A stretch of 28,684 nucleotides of DNA, taken from DASVDK01 sp036381125 [NCBI: Thermodesulfobacteriota bacterium] (lineage in GTDB: Bacteria > DASVDK01). The notes under the pieces were generated by a model. It saw nothing but the letters and a program-made list of their open reading frames with translations. It made no database searches and had not been told where the DNA came from. Every line of letters starts with the position of its first letter. The stretch's first letter is position 1. Both the position numbers and the translations under genes were made by a program. This document shows positions 1 to 7,933 of the stretch, in pieces. Where the stretch lies: assembly GCA_036381125.1 (NCBI GenBank), contig DASVDK010000103.1, positions 1-28,684 on the forward strand, written 5' to 3'.

Positions 1-1
1 C

Positions 2-331
2 GCCAACCTCAACCTCGCGATGGCCCCGGCCGAGGGACGGGCGCTGCCGCTCGCCGTCCTGGGCGCCGCGACCGGGCTCGGCGCGGCGGCAGGGCCGGTG
101 ATCGGCGGCCTGCTCATCGACCTGCTCGGCCGCTACCCGGAGCTGTCGCTCGGACTCGGGGCGTACGGCGCGATCTTCGCCCTCTCGACGGTCGGCCGGA
201 CGGCCGCGTTCGCGCTCCTCTACGCCGTCGAGGAGCCAGGCCGAAGCCGGCGCGGCCGAGCCGGCGGCAGCCTCTGGCTCGCCCGGCCGACGCTCCCTCG
301 TCGCAAGGCCTCCACGCGACCGGCGGCGTAG
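2..331 (+). CDS. MFS transporter, C-terminal fragment
   Basis: This is the last ~110 residues of a gene that enters from the left edge; the frame is open from base 2 and stops with TAG at 329-331. The visible part reads as the final transmembrane segments of a major facilitator superfamily carrier. It has an N-L-x-L-A-x-A-P-A-E-G-R-type stretch, then a glycine/alanine-rich helix (AATGLGAAAGPVIGGLLIDL) typical of TM11, then another hydrophobic helix ending in YAVEEP. A basic, low-complexity cytoplasmic tail of about 30 residues follows. The family assignment rests on this helix pattern and motif only, so the substrate cannot be named. Tandem hairpins at 407-437 could end this transcript. Confidence 0.6.
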   Translation, partial: ANLNLAMAPAEGRALPLAVLGAATGLGAAAGPVIGGLLIDLLGRYPELSLGLGAYGAIFALSTVGRTAAFALLYAVEEPGRSRRGRAGGSLWLARPTLPRRKASTRPAA

Positions 332-406
332 GAGCGCGTTGCCAGGCTCCTCAGGGGGCTGGCCCCTGTGCCGGCATGCCGCCCACGGACTCGCGTCGCG
401 GCGCTC

Positions 407-437
407 GGGCCTTCGGCCCGGCCCCGCTTCGCGGGGC
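407..437. terminator. Tandem GC hairpins, possible bidirectional terminator
   Basis: Two adjacent short-loop hairpins are visible: GGGCC-TTC-GGCCC (407-419) and GCCCCGC-TTC-GCGGGGC (421-437). They lie between the MFS stop (331) and the stop of the minus-strand small gene (447), so they could end either transcript. There is no T-run, so intrinsic termination is not certain. They could also be a dispersed palindromic repeat. Confidence 0.4.
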
Positions 438-446
438 GCATCCCCG

Positions 447-650
447 TTACGGCTTGGGCGGCCGCTCGTCGACCTGGTCGCGGTCCTTCGCGGCCTCCTC
501 GGTCCGCTCGATCTCCCGCTGGGCCTCGGCCTTCAGTTCCCGCACCCGCCGTTCGGCGTGGCGGCCGGCTGCCTCGATGTCGTGGGCGGCCTGGTCCGCC
601 GGCGTCTCGCCGCCTGGCGCCTGGCCTCCGGGGCGCCGTTCGTCTTGCAT
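447..650 (-). CDS. Small charged coiled-coil protein, unknown function
   Basis: This is a 67-residue ORF. The ATG at 650-648 is preceded by GGAGG (complement of 659-663) with an 8-nt spacer, which fixes the start and argues for a real gene inside a much longer spurious open frame. The protein has no signal peptide or membrane segment. After a Gly/Pro-rich first 17 residues it is almost entirely charged and predicted helical (EAAGRHAERRVRELKAEAQR, then E-x-E-R-T-E-E-A-A-K), with heptad-like spacing, and ends in a Pro-rich tail. Codon third positions are almost all G/C, as in neighbouring genes. I do not recognise a family. It lies alone between the MFS gene and tamB, convergent with the former. 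Confidence 0.6.
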   Translation of the reverse strand: MQDERRPGGQAPGGETPADQAAHDIEAAGRHAERRVRELKAEAQREIERTEEAAKDRDQVDERPPKP

Positions 651-750
651 GTCTCGATCCTCCGTGTGGGTCTTCCTCGCAGAGGGGTGCGGAAGAGCCT
701 TGACCGCGGCCGCGCCGGGGCATACGCTGCCGGCGCCGCCGGGGGGATCG

Positions 751-945
751 ATGATCGCCGTCAGGGACCGCGACCTCGCCACGCACCACGTCCGGCGCCG
801 CGACTCGCTCGACCGGCTCGCCGCCCGGGCGAACGGCGAGCGGTGCTTCCCGGCGGTCTTCCTGCCGCTCACGCGCGTTGCCGGCGTCGACGGAATGAAC
901 GTCCACGGCTTCTTCGGCCGCCGCGGCCTCATGTGGCGGCGGTAG
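751..945 (+). CDS. Possible small ORF upstream of tamB (64 aa)
   Basis: The ATG at 751 follows a purine-rich GGGGGGA at a plausible Shine-Dalgarno distance, and nearly every third codon position is G or C (exceptions GTT and GGA), as expected for coding DNA here. The product is basic (many Arg) with a central Phe/Pro/Leu patch and no recognisable domain, signal peptide or membrane helix. The stop TAG at 943-945 overlaps the likely -10 element of tamB. No family is recognised, so it could be a chance ORF. If it is not real, bases 651-942 hold nothing I can identify. Confidence 0.3.
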   Translation: MIAVRDRDLATHHVRRRDSLDRLAARANGERCFPAVFLPLTRVAGVDGMNVHGFFGRRGLMWRR

Positions 946-948
946 ACT
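943..948 (+). promoter_or_regulatory. Putative -10 element of a leaderless tamB transcript
   Basis: TAGACT (943-948) fits TANNNT and ends 8 nt before the tamB ATG at 957. Transcription would then start at or within a few bases of the start codon. No Shine-Dalgarno sequence is visible before this ATG. No convincing -35 is seen. The same layout occurs at proS (25759-25773). Confidence 0.4.
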
Positions 949-956
949 GACCGGCC

Positions 957-3900
957 ATGCGCCGCGTCCTGGTCGTCGCCTCCGTCCTCCTGGTTCTCCT
1001 GGCGCTCGCCGTCGTCCTCGTCGCGCGGTCGGCCTGGGTCGAGACCCGGCTCCGGCAGGCCGTCCTGGCAGCCGTCGAGGACGCCCTCGAGGCCGACGTG
1101 ACCGTGGACGAGGCGCACATCCGCTTCCTGCCGCCGTCGGTCGAGCTGGTCGGCGTCCGCGCCGCGTCGCGCGCGAGGCCCGACCTGCCGCCCGTGCTCG
1201 CCGCGAGGCGGCTCAGGGTCTCGCTCGATCCGGTCCTCCTGCTCGCGGGACGGGTCGACCTCGATCAGGTCCGCCTCGAGGAGCCGGAGGTCACGCTCGT
1301 CGTCGACGGCTCGGACGTCCTGAACCTCCCGGCCCCGCGGCCGAGGCGCGACGACGAGCCGAGACCGGGCGGGGGCCTCCAGGTCGTCGTCGGGACGGTT
1401 GCCGTCGACGGCGGTCGGGTGCGCCTCGAGTTCCCCCGGGAAGGTCCGCTCACCATCGACATCGCGCTCGAGCGTCTGGTCCTGAGGCCCGATCTTCCCG
1501 GCCGGGCCGCCGACTTCGGGCTCGTGGTCCGCGGCATGGAGCTGGTCCGCCGCAACTTCCGGCAGCCGCTCGAGCGGGCCGAGGCCGAGGGGCGCGTCTC
1601 GTCGGCGGGGGTCGAGATCCGCCGCTTCCGCGGCGAGCTGCGCGGTCTGGTCGCGAGCGCGCGGGGTCTGATCGGCCCCTTCCCGGACCCGGAGCTGCGG
1701 CTCACCGGCACGGTCACCGGTCCGCTCGACGCGGTGGCGCGGACGTACATCGATCCCTACACCTCGTCGCCGTTCCCCCTGAGCGGCCGGGCGCGCGCCA
1801 CGTTCACCTCGGCGGGGCCGGCCAAGGACGCGGTCTTCGAGACCAGCCTCACGGCCGACGCCGTCCGCCTCGCCTCGGTCTCGGCCGACCGCGTGACCCT
1901 CGCGGCGCGGGTCTCCTACGACGATACGCGCATCACGCGCGGCGCCATCACCGTGTCCGGGGCGACGGTCGAGGTCACCGGACAGGTGATCTACGACGAC
2001 CCGATCCCCTTCGACGCCCGGCTCGTCACCCGGGGAATCGCGGCGGCGGTCCTCGCCCGGGCGGTCGGCGCTCCGGTCCCCCCGGAGCCGTTCGGCTCCG
2101 CGGTGGTGACCGGGGAGGTCGCCGCGAGCGGCGCGGCGGCCGAGGCGCGACCCCCGGGCGACGGGCCGGCCGACGACGACAGGACCTGGCGCGTCGGCGC
2201 GGACCTGGCGCTCGAGGCGGCCGAGCCGGCCGCTGCCGGCGCCGGCGCCGCCGCGACCGCCGCGCGAGCGCTCCTGCCGGTGCGCGTCGCCGGCCGGGTG
2301 GACGTGGACGAGCGCGCGGTCCGGCTGGGCGGGCTCACCATGCGCGGCCTCGCGCCCGGGACGGGCGGGGGCGCGGCCCTGCCCGACGTGACGCTCGACG
2401 GGGAGGTGGCGCTCGACGCGCCGCACACGCTCGCGCTCCGCGCCGCGGCCCGCGTCGCCGACCTCGGCGCCCTCGGTCCCTTCCTCGGCGCGCGGGCGGC
2501 GGACTACCCGCTGGCCGGCGCGGCGAGCGTTCGCGGCACGGTCACCGGGCCGCTCGCCTCCCCGGCGTTCGCCGGCGACCTGACGGCGACGCGGCTCAGG
2601 GCGGGGCGCTACGGGCCGGTCGACCTGACCGGGCCGGTGACGCTGTCGGCCGAGCGCCTGGCATCGACCGGCCTTGCCGTACGCCTCGGCGCGACGCGGG
2701 GCTCGGTGAGCGGCCGGCTCGACCTCGCCGCGCCGGGCGGGGACGGGGCCGCGGCCGGCCCCGGGCTCGCCGTCGACATCGGCGCGGACCCCCTCGTCGT
2801 CGAGGAGCTGCTCGGCGCCGCGGGGCTCGACCTGCCGCTGGCCGGCCGGGGCCGCCTGACAGCCCGTTTCGAGGGGCCGCTCGGCGCTCTGTCGGGCCAG
2901 GCCTCGGTCGCCCTGCGCTCGGTGCACGCCTACGGCCAGCCGCTCGACCGCCTCGAGGCGACGGTCTCGCTCGGCCCGGGCGGCGCCGTCGAGGTGAGCC
3001 GCGTGGTCGCCGTGCAGGGGACGGGGCGGCTCGCGGCCCACGCCGCCCGGGGGGCGGACGGCGCCCTCTCGGGGAACCTCACCCTCGAGCGGCTGCCGGT
3101 CGGCGCCATCGAGGCCGTTGCGGCGCGAGGAGTCCCCCTCACCGGGACGGTGGCGGCGCAGGCCACGCTCGCCGGGACCTGGAGCGCCCCCCGCCTGACC
3201 GGCCGGGTGGGGCTCGCGGGCGCCGCGTACGAGGGGGTGCCGCTCGGCGACTCCGGCGTGGACGTCACGCTGAGCTGGCCCGACCTGGCCGTGCGCGGCA
3301 CCGTGATCCAGCGCGAGGTCGGGATCGTCGCCAACGTCTCGCTCGAGGGGGCGCGCCCCTTCGTCGTCGCCCTCGATCTCAATAACCCCAACCTCGCCCC
3401 CTACCTCGCGCGCGTCGCGCCGGGGCGGACCGTACGGGCCTCGGCGCGCGGCCTCGTCCGCGCGGCCGGGCGCCTCGGCGACCTCGAGGCGACGCGGGCG
3501 GAGCTTCGGCTCGGCGCCCTGCGCATCGACATCGGCGACTTCTACCTCCAGAACGTCGGCGACGTGGCGGTCGTCTACGGGCAGGGGCGGCTCGACGTCG
3601 TGTCGGCCACGTTCCAGGGGCCGACCAGCCAGGCGGTGTTCGGCGGCCACGTGGACGTGAACGCCCGCACGCTCGATCTGCGGGTGAACGGCGGCCTCGA
3701 GCTGGCCATCGTCCGGCTCTTCACCGACCAGATCGCCCGGGCGAGCGGGACCGCCCGCATCGTGGCGCAGGCGGTCGGTTCCTTCGGCGCGCCGCGGATC
3801 TTCGGCGCGGCCGAGATCGAGAACGGCTCGGTCACCGTCCGCGGCGTCGATCCGCCGGTCACCGTGGAGGACCTGGCCGGCGTCGTCGCCTTCGACGCCA

Positions 3901-4994
3901 ACCGGGTCGTGCTCGAAGGCCTCACCATGAACGTCGGGGGCGGTCCGGCCAGCGCCTCCGGGTGGATCCAGCTCGACGGCGCAAGCCCGGCCGCGTACAA
4001 CCTGCAGGCGACCTTCGACAACGTCACGCTCGGCGTCCCCCGCTGGCTCCCGTCGACGAGCCGGGGGACGATCCGGCTGAGCGGCAGCCCGACCGACCCG
4101 CTGATCTCGGGCGAGGTCGAGGTGCAGCGGGCGAGCTACAACCGCCGCATCGACGTCGACCTGCAGGCGCTCTATCGCGCCATACGCGCCGCCCTCGAGC
4201 CGCGGCGCGCCACGCGCCCCGATGCGGTCGGCTCGGGCCCGCGGATCAACGTCCGCGTCGTCGCGCCCGACAACGTCCGCGTCGAGACCGGCCTCTTCGA
4301 CGCCGAGCTGCGCGCGACCCTCGAGGTCGCCGGCCGGCTGCCCGAGCCGAACCTGCTCGGCAGCGTCGAGGTCATCTCCGGGACCATCACCTTCCGCGGG
4401 ACCGTCTTCACCGTGCGGAGCGGACGGGCCGACTTCATCGACCCGTTCCGCATCAACCCGTCCTTCGACCTCGTCGCGGAGACGACCATCCGGGAGTACG
4501 AGATCCGGATGCGGCTATCGGGCACGGTGGAGAAGTACCGCGTCGAGTTCACGTCGCCCTCCCATCCGGGCCTCACGGACCTCGACATCCTGTCGCTCAT
4601 CACGGTGGGCGTGGTCGCCGCCGAGGCTCGCGACCGGGTCGTCGGGGCGAGCGCCATCCCGTCGACGGGGGGGGACGTCTCGGCGGCGCAGGCGATCGCG
4701 GTCCTCTCGGGCGCGACCCGGGGGATCGAGCGCGAGGCGGCCCGCTACATCGGCGTCGACACCTTCCAGATCGATACCGGCCCGGCGCGCGCGGGCGGGA
4801 ACACCGAGCCTCGCCTCACCGTCGGCAAGCGCTACGGCGACATCGTCGTGAGCTACTCCCACGGCATCGGCAGCGAGCAGGAGCAGACCGTCCAGGTCGA
4901 GTACCGGCTCTCCACGAACCTGGCCCTCGTCGCGCAGTGGAACACGGTGGACTCCTTCGGCGGCGGCGTGAAGTTCCGCTTCCAGTTCCGGTGA
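957..4994 (+). CDS. tamB: TamB-family (AsmA-like/DUF490) envelope protein
   Basis: This 1345-residue protein is anchored in the inner membrane by one N-terminal helix (about residues 3-23, all Val/Leu/Ala after M-R-R). The rest is a long periplasmic region of repeated short beta strands, the pattern of the bridge-like AsmA/TamB family, which forms a hydrophobic groove between the two membranes. The first ~120 residues resemble the AsmA/TamB start. The last ~350 hold the conserved TamB C-terminal domain, including a L-D-I-L-S-L-I-T-V-G stretch and the ending GGGVKFRFQFR with a terminal aromatic-basic strand. Length fits the family. The family is known to work with an Omp85 partner and to take part in outer-membrane protein insertion and phospholipid transport. 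The next gene is an Omp85 protein whose GTG start overlaps this stop by 4 nt. ATG 957 lacks a Shine-Dalgarno site. Confidence 0.9.
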   Translation: MRRVLVVASVLLVLLALAVVLVARSAWVETRLRQAVLAAVEDALEADVTVDEAHIRFLPPSVELVGVRAASRARPDLPPVLAARRLRVSLDPVLLLAGRVDLDQVRLEEPEVTLVVDGSDVLNLPAPRPRRDDEPRPGGGLQVVVGTVAVDGGRVRLEFPREGPLTIDIALERLVLRPDLPGRAADFGLVVRGMELVRRNFRQPLERAEAEGRVSSAGVEIRRFRGELRGLVASARGLIGPFPDPELRLTGTVTGPLDAVARTYIDPYTSSPFPLSGRARATFTSAGPAKDAVFETSLTADAVRLASVSADRVTLAARVSYDDTRITRGAITVSGATVEVTGQVIYDDPIPFDARLVTRGIAAAVLARAVGAPVPPEPFGSAVVTGEVAASGAAAEARPPGDGPADDDRTWRVGADLALEAAEPAAAGAGAAATAARALLPVRVAGRVDVDERAVRLGGLTMRGLAPGTGGGAALPDVTLDGEVALDAPHTLALRAAARVADLGALGPFLGARAADYPLAGAASVRGTVTGPLASPAFAGDLTATRLRAGRYGPVDLTGPVTLSAERLASTGLAVRLGATRGSVSGRLDLAAPGGDGAAAGPGLAVDIGADPLVVEELLGAAGLDLPLAGRGRLTARFEGPLGALSGQASVALRSVHAYGQPLDRLEATVSLGPGGAVEVSRVVAVQGTGRLAAHAARGADGALSGNLTLERLPVGAIEAVAARGVPLTGTVAAQATLAGTWSAPRLTGRVGLAGAAYEGVPLGDSGVDVTLSWPDLAVRGTVIQREVGIVANVSLEGARPFVVALDLNNPNLAPYLARVAPGRTVRASARGLVRAAGRLGDLEATRAELRLGALRIDIGDFYLQNVGDVAVVYGQGRLDVVSATFQGPTSQAVFGGHVDVNARTLDLRVNGGLELAIVRLFTDQIARASGTARIVAQAVGSFGAPRIFGAAEIENGSVTVRGVDPPVTVEDLAGVVAFDANRVVLEGLTMNVGGGPASASGWIQLDGASPAAYNLQATFDNVTLGVPRWLPSTSRGTIRLSGSPTDPLISGEVEVQRASYNRRIDVDLQALYRAIRAALEPRRATRPDAVGSGPRINVRVVAPDNVRVETGLFDAELRATLEVAGRLPEPNLLGSVEVISGTITFRGTVFTVRSGRADFIDPFRINPSFDLVAETTIREYEIRMRLSGTVEKYRVEFTSPSHPGLTDLDILSLITVGVVAAEARDRVVGASAIPSTGGDVSAAQAIAVLSGATRGIEREAARYIGVDTFQIDTGPARAGGNTEPRLTVGKRYGDIVVSYSHGIGSEQEQTVQVEYRLSTNLALVAQWNTVDSFGGGVKFRFQFR

Positions 4995-7933
4995 CCGCGA
5001 GCCACTGCGGCGCGGCGGCCCGCCGCGGCGGCCGGCTGCTCGCCGTCCTGCTCCTCGTCCTGGCCTCGCCGTGGGTCTCGGCGGCCGCGCCCGCCGCGCC
5101 ACCCGCGGCTTCCCCGGCGGCCCTCGACACCCTGTTCGGCCGCGTCGTGCGCGACGTGGTCGTCGAGGCGCCCGCGGTCGCCTTCCGGAACGCGGCCGAG
5201 CGCGACTACGTGGCCTCGCTCCTCGGGCTGCGGTCGGGGGACCGGCTCACGCGCGCGGCCACCCGGTCGGGCATCGAGCGGGTCTATCGCACCGGCAAGT
5301 GGCGCGCCATCGCGGTAACCGGCACGCCGGTCGGCGACGACGGCGTCGTGGTCCACCTCGTCCTCGAGCCGGTCGAGCGGATCGGCTTCATCCGCTTCGA
5401 GGGGCCGAGGATCGTGACCCGCGGCGAGCTGGAGGGCGTGATCCGGATCGGTCCCGGCGAGCCGTACCGTCCGGAGGCGGTGGCCCGCGCGACGCGGGCC
5501 ATTCAGGACCACCTCGACACCATCGGCTATCCCGACGCGGTCGTGGTGGCCACGTCGCGCCCCTTCGGCGAGCCGCTCGAGCGGGAGCTGACCATCAGCA
5601 TCACGCCGAACGAGCCGTGCCGGATCCGGGAGATCCGCATCCAGGGCGACCTGGGCCCCGGCGAGGCGGTGCTGCGCGAGGCCTTCCGCCTCGAGCCGGG
5701 CGACGTGTGCAGCCGGCCGCGCATCGACGAGGGGGCCGAGCGGATCGCGTCGACGCTCCGGGAGCGGGGCTACCTCGAGGCGCAGGTCGGCCGCCCCGAG
5801 GTCGTCGTGGACCGGGACAGGCGCCGGGCCTCGATCGCCGTCCAGGTGCGAGCCGGCGAGCGCACGGAGCTCGTCTTCGAGCGGGTGCCGCCGGGCGGCG
5901 CCCCGCCCGAGCGGGTGGGCGGCTGCCACTGGTGGGACGTCCTGCCCCTGGTCGGCTGCGACTACGCCGAGTTCGTGGAGGCGCTCGACCTCGGCCAGCA
6001 GCCCGACTTCACCCCCGAGGGGCTCTCGATCCTCTCCGACCGCCTGGTGGCGCACCTCCGTGCGCGCGGCCATGCCTGGGCCTCGGTCTCCGGCCGCGCG
6101 GTCGAGACCGAGGGGGGGCGCCAGGTCATCTTCCGGATCGACCCGGGGCCGTCGCTGAGGGTCCGCGGCGTCGAGTTCGTGGGCAACGCCGAGGTGTCCC
6201 GGGACGACCTCCTCGCGCAGATGGTCACCCGCAAGCGCTCGTCCCTCGGGCTGCTCGCGTCGGGCGTCTTCCTCCAGTCGGAGTTCGAGGAGGACCTCGA
6301 CGCCATCGAGACCTACTACCGACGGCAGGGCTTCCTCGACGCCGCGGTCACCGACGTCGACTTCCGGTACAACGAGGCCCGCGATCGGATGTGGATCACC
6401 ATCACGGTAAGCGAGGGGCCGCGCTACCTCGTGTCGGACGTCGACGTGCAGGGCGCCGACCCGCTGCCGGCCGACCGGCTCGCGCGAGACTTCCCGATCA
6501 GGGCGGGCCAGCCGTTCAGCCTGGCGGCCGTGGACGGCGCGCGCGAATGGCTCGTCGAGGCGCTCGCCGCGGAGGGGTACCTCACGCCGTCGGTCGTCCC
6601 CGACGTGGAGCTCACGACCTCGCCGCCCCGGGCGCGCATACGCTTCAGGGTCACCCCGGGGATGCGCACGCTGGTGGGCAGGATCATCTACCGGGGGAAC
6701 TTCTTCACGCAGACGTCGGTGCTCCGGCGCGAGATGACCGTCGAGCCGGGCGATCCCTACGACCCGGCGCGGGTGCTCGAGAGCCAGCGCAACATCGGCC
6801 GGATCGGCTTCCTGCGCAACGTCAGCGTGCGGCCGGTCGACGAGGCCCCCGGCGCGGGCGCGGCGCCGGTGCCGATCGGGTCGCCGGGCGGCGGCGCGGC
6901 GGGACCGGTCTCGCGCGACCTCCTCGTGGCCGTCGAGGAGGCCAACCGCGTCGACCTCGGCTTCGGCGCCGACTACAGCCTCGAGGAGCGGCTCAGGGTC
7001 TTCGGCGACGTGACGTTCCGGAACCTCTACGGGACCGACCGCAGCGTCACGCTGCGGGGGATCGCGGGCGACCGCGAGAGCCTCTACGGCATCGACTACC
7101 TGCAGCCGTACGTCTTCGGCGTGCGGCTCGACGGCCGGATCGGGCTCATCTACCAGGACCGCGAGGAGGAGAACTTCTCGTTCCGCCGCCGCGCCTTCGC
7201 GACGAGCGTCCAGCGCAACCTGACCCGGTCGGTGCGGGTCTCGTTCGCGTACGAGTTCGAGTCCACCGAGACCTACGACGTGGCGCCGGGCACCGTCATC
7301 GACCCGCGGGAGGACGTGGGGACCGTGCGCATCGGCGCGCTGCGGCCGGTCGTCGTCTGGGACCGGCGGGACGACCCCTTCAACCCGACGCGCGGCTTCC
7401 TCAACACGCTGAGCGTCGAGGCGGCCAACCAGGCGCTCCTCTCGGAGGCGGAGTTCGTCCGTGTCATCGCCGGGACGTCGTGGTACATCCCCCTCGAGCG
7501 GACGCGTCGCGTCGTGGTCGCGCTCTCGCTCAGGGGCGGCTACGCGGCGGCGTACGGGGTGAGCAACGAGGTGCCGCTGATCCGCCGCTTCTTCCTCGGA
7601 GGGGCCAACAGCGTGCGCGGCTTCGAGCTGGACTCGATCTCGCCGAAGGCGCCCGACGGCACGGAGACCGGCGGGAACATCTCGATCAACGAGAACGTGG
7701 AGCTGCGCTACCCGCTCCCCTTCGGCTTCGCCGGCGCCCTGTTCTTCGACGCCGGCCAGGTCTGGCTCGAGGAGGAGGACGTCGACCTCGGCGACCAGCG
7801 CACGTCGGTCGGCCTCGGGCTGCGCTACGTGACGCCGGTCGGCCCGATCAGGCTGGATTACGGGCACAAGCTCGACCGCGAGCCGGGCGAGTCGAGCGGC
7901 GAGATCCACTTCTCGATCGGCTACGTCTTCTGA
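4991..7933 (+). CDS. Omp85-family outer membrane assembly protein (BamA/TamA-like)
   Basis: 980 residues. GTG 4991 is chosen because it overlaps the tamB stop (GTGA) and opens a signal peptide: two Arg pairs, a Leu/Val core, then a V-S-A-A-A cleavage region near residue 33. POTRA-like modules begin at about residues 45, 130, 210, 300, 388, 478 and 559, each starting with a strand such as I-R-F-E-G, V-E-F-V-G-N or I-I-Y-R-G-N. That is about seven modules, against five in E. coli BamA and three in TamA. The barrel starts near 653 and carries the conserved S-V-R-G-F motif near 874. The protein ends in S-I-G-Y-V-F, a C-terminal aromatic insertion signal. Family members fold and insert outer-membrane barrels. 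Direct linkage to tamB suggests the two work as a pair; I cannot say whether this is also the cell's only BamA. An apparent in-frame extension into tamB is spurious. Confidence 0.88.
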   Translation: MTASHCGAAARRGGRLLAVLLLVLASPWVSAAAPAAPPAASPAALDTLFGRVVRDVVVEAPAVAFRNAAERDYVASLLGLRSGDRLTRAATRSGIERVYRTGKWRAIAVTGTPVGDDGVVVHLVLEPVERIGFIRFEGPRIVTRGELEGVIRIGPGEPYRPEAVARATRAIQDHLDTIGYPDAVVVATSRPFGEPLERELTISITPNEPCRIREIRIQGDLGPGEAVLREAFRLEPGDVCSRPRIDEGAERIASTLRERGYLEAQVGRPEVVVDRDRRRASIAVQVRAGERTELVFERVPPGGAPPERVGGCHWWDVLPLVGCDYAEFVEALDLGQQPDFTPEGLSILSDRLVAHLRARGHAWASVSGRAVETEGGRQVIFRIDPGPSLRVRGVEFVGNAEVSRDDLLAQMVTRKRSSLGLLASGVFLQSEFEEDLDAIETYYRRQGFLDAAVTDVDFRYNEARDRMWITITVSEGPRYLVSDVDVQGADPLPADRLARDFPIRAGQPFSLAAVDGAREWLVEALAAEGYLTPSVVPDVELTTSPPRARIRFRVTPGMRTLVGRIIYRGNFFTQTSVLRREMTVEPGDPYDPARVLESQRNIGRIGFLRNVSVRPVDEAPGAGAAPVPIGSPGGGAAGPVSRDLLVAVEEANRVDLGFGADYSLEERLRVFGDVTFRNLYGTDRSVTLRGIAGDRESLYGIDYLQPYVFGVRLDGRIGLIYQDREEENFSFRRRAFATSVQRNLTRSVRVSFAYEFESTETYDVAPGTVIDPREDVGTVRIGALRPVVVWDRRDDPFNPTRGFLNTLSVEAANQALLSEAEFVRVIAGTSWYIPLERTRRVVVALSLRGGYAAAYGVSNEVPLIRRFFLGGANSVRGFELDSISPKAPDGTETGGNISINENVELRYPLPFGFAGALFFDAGQVWLEEEDVDLGDQRTSVGLGLRYVTPVGPIRLDYGHKLDREPGESSGEIHFSIGYVF

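Noticed and set aside
447-3650. A 1067-residue minus-strand open frame over tamB
   Set aside because: Only its last 67 codons have a ribosome binding site and sensible composition. The rest is antisense to tamB with Arg/Asp/Gly-rich nonsense.
3962-4990. Upstream in-frame extension of the Omp85 gene into tamB
   Set aside because: The extension is a shadow of tamB, and GTG 4991 opens a clean signal peptide with a start/stop overlap.
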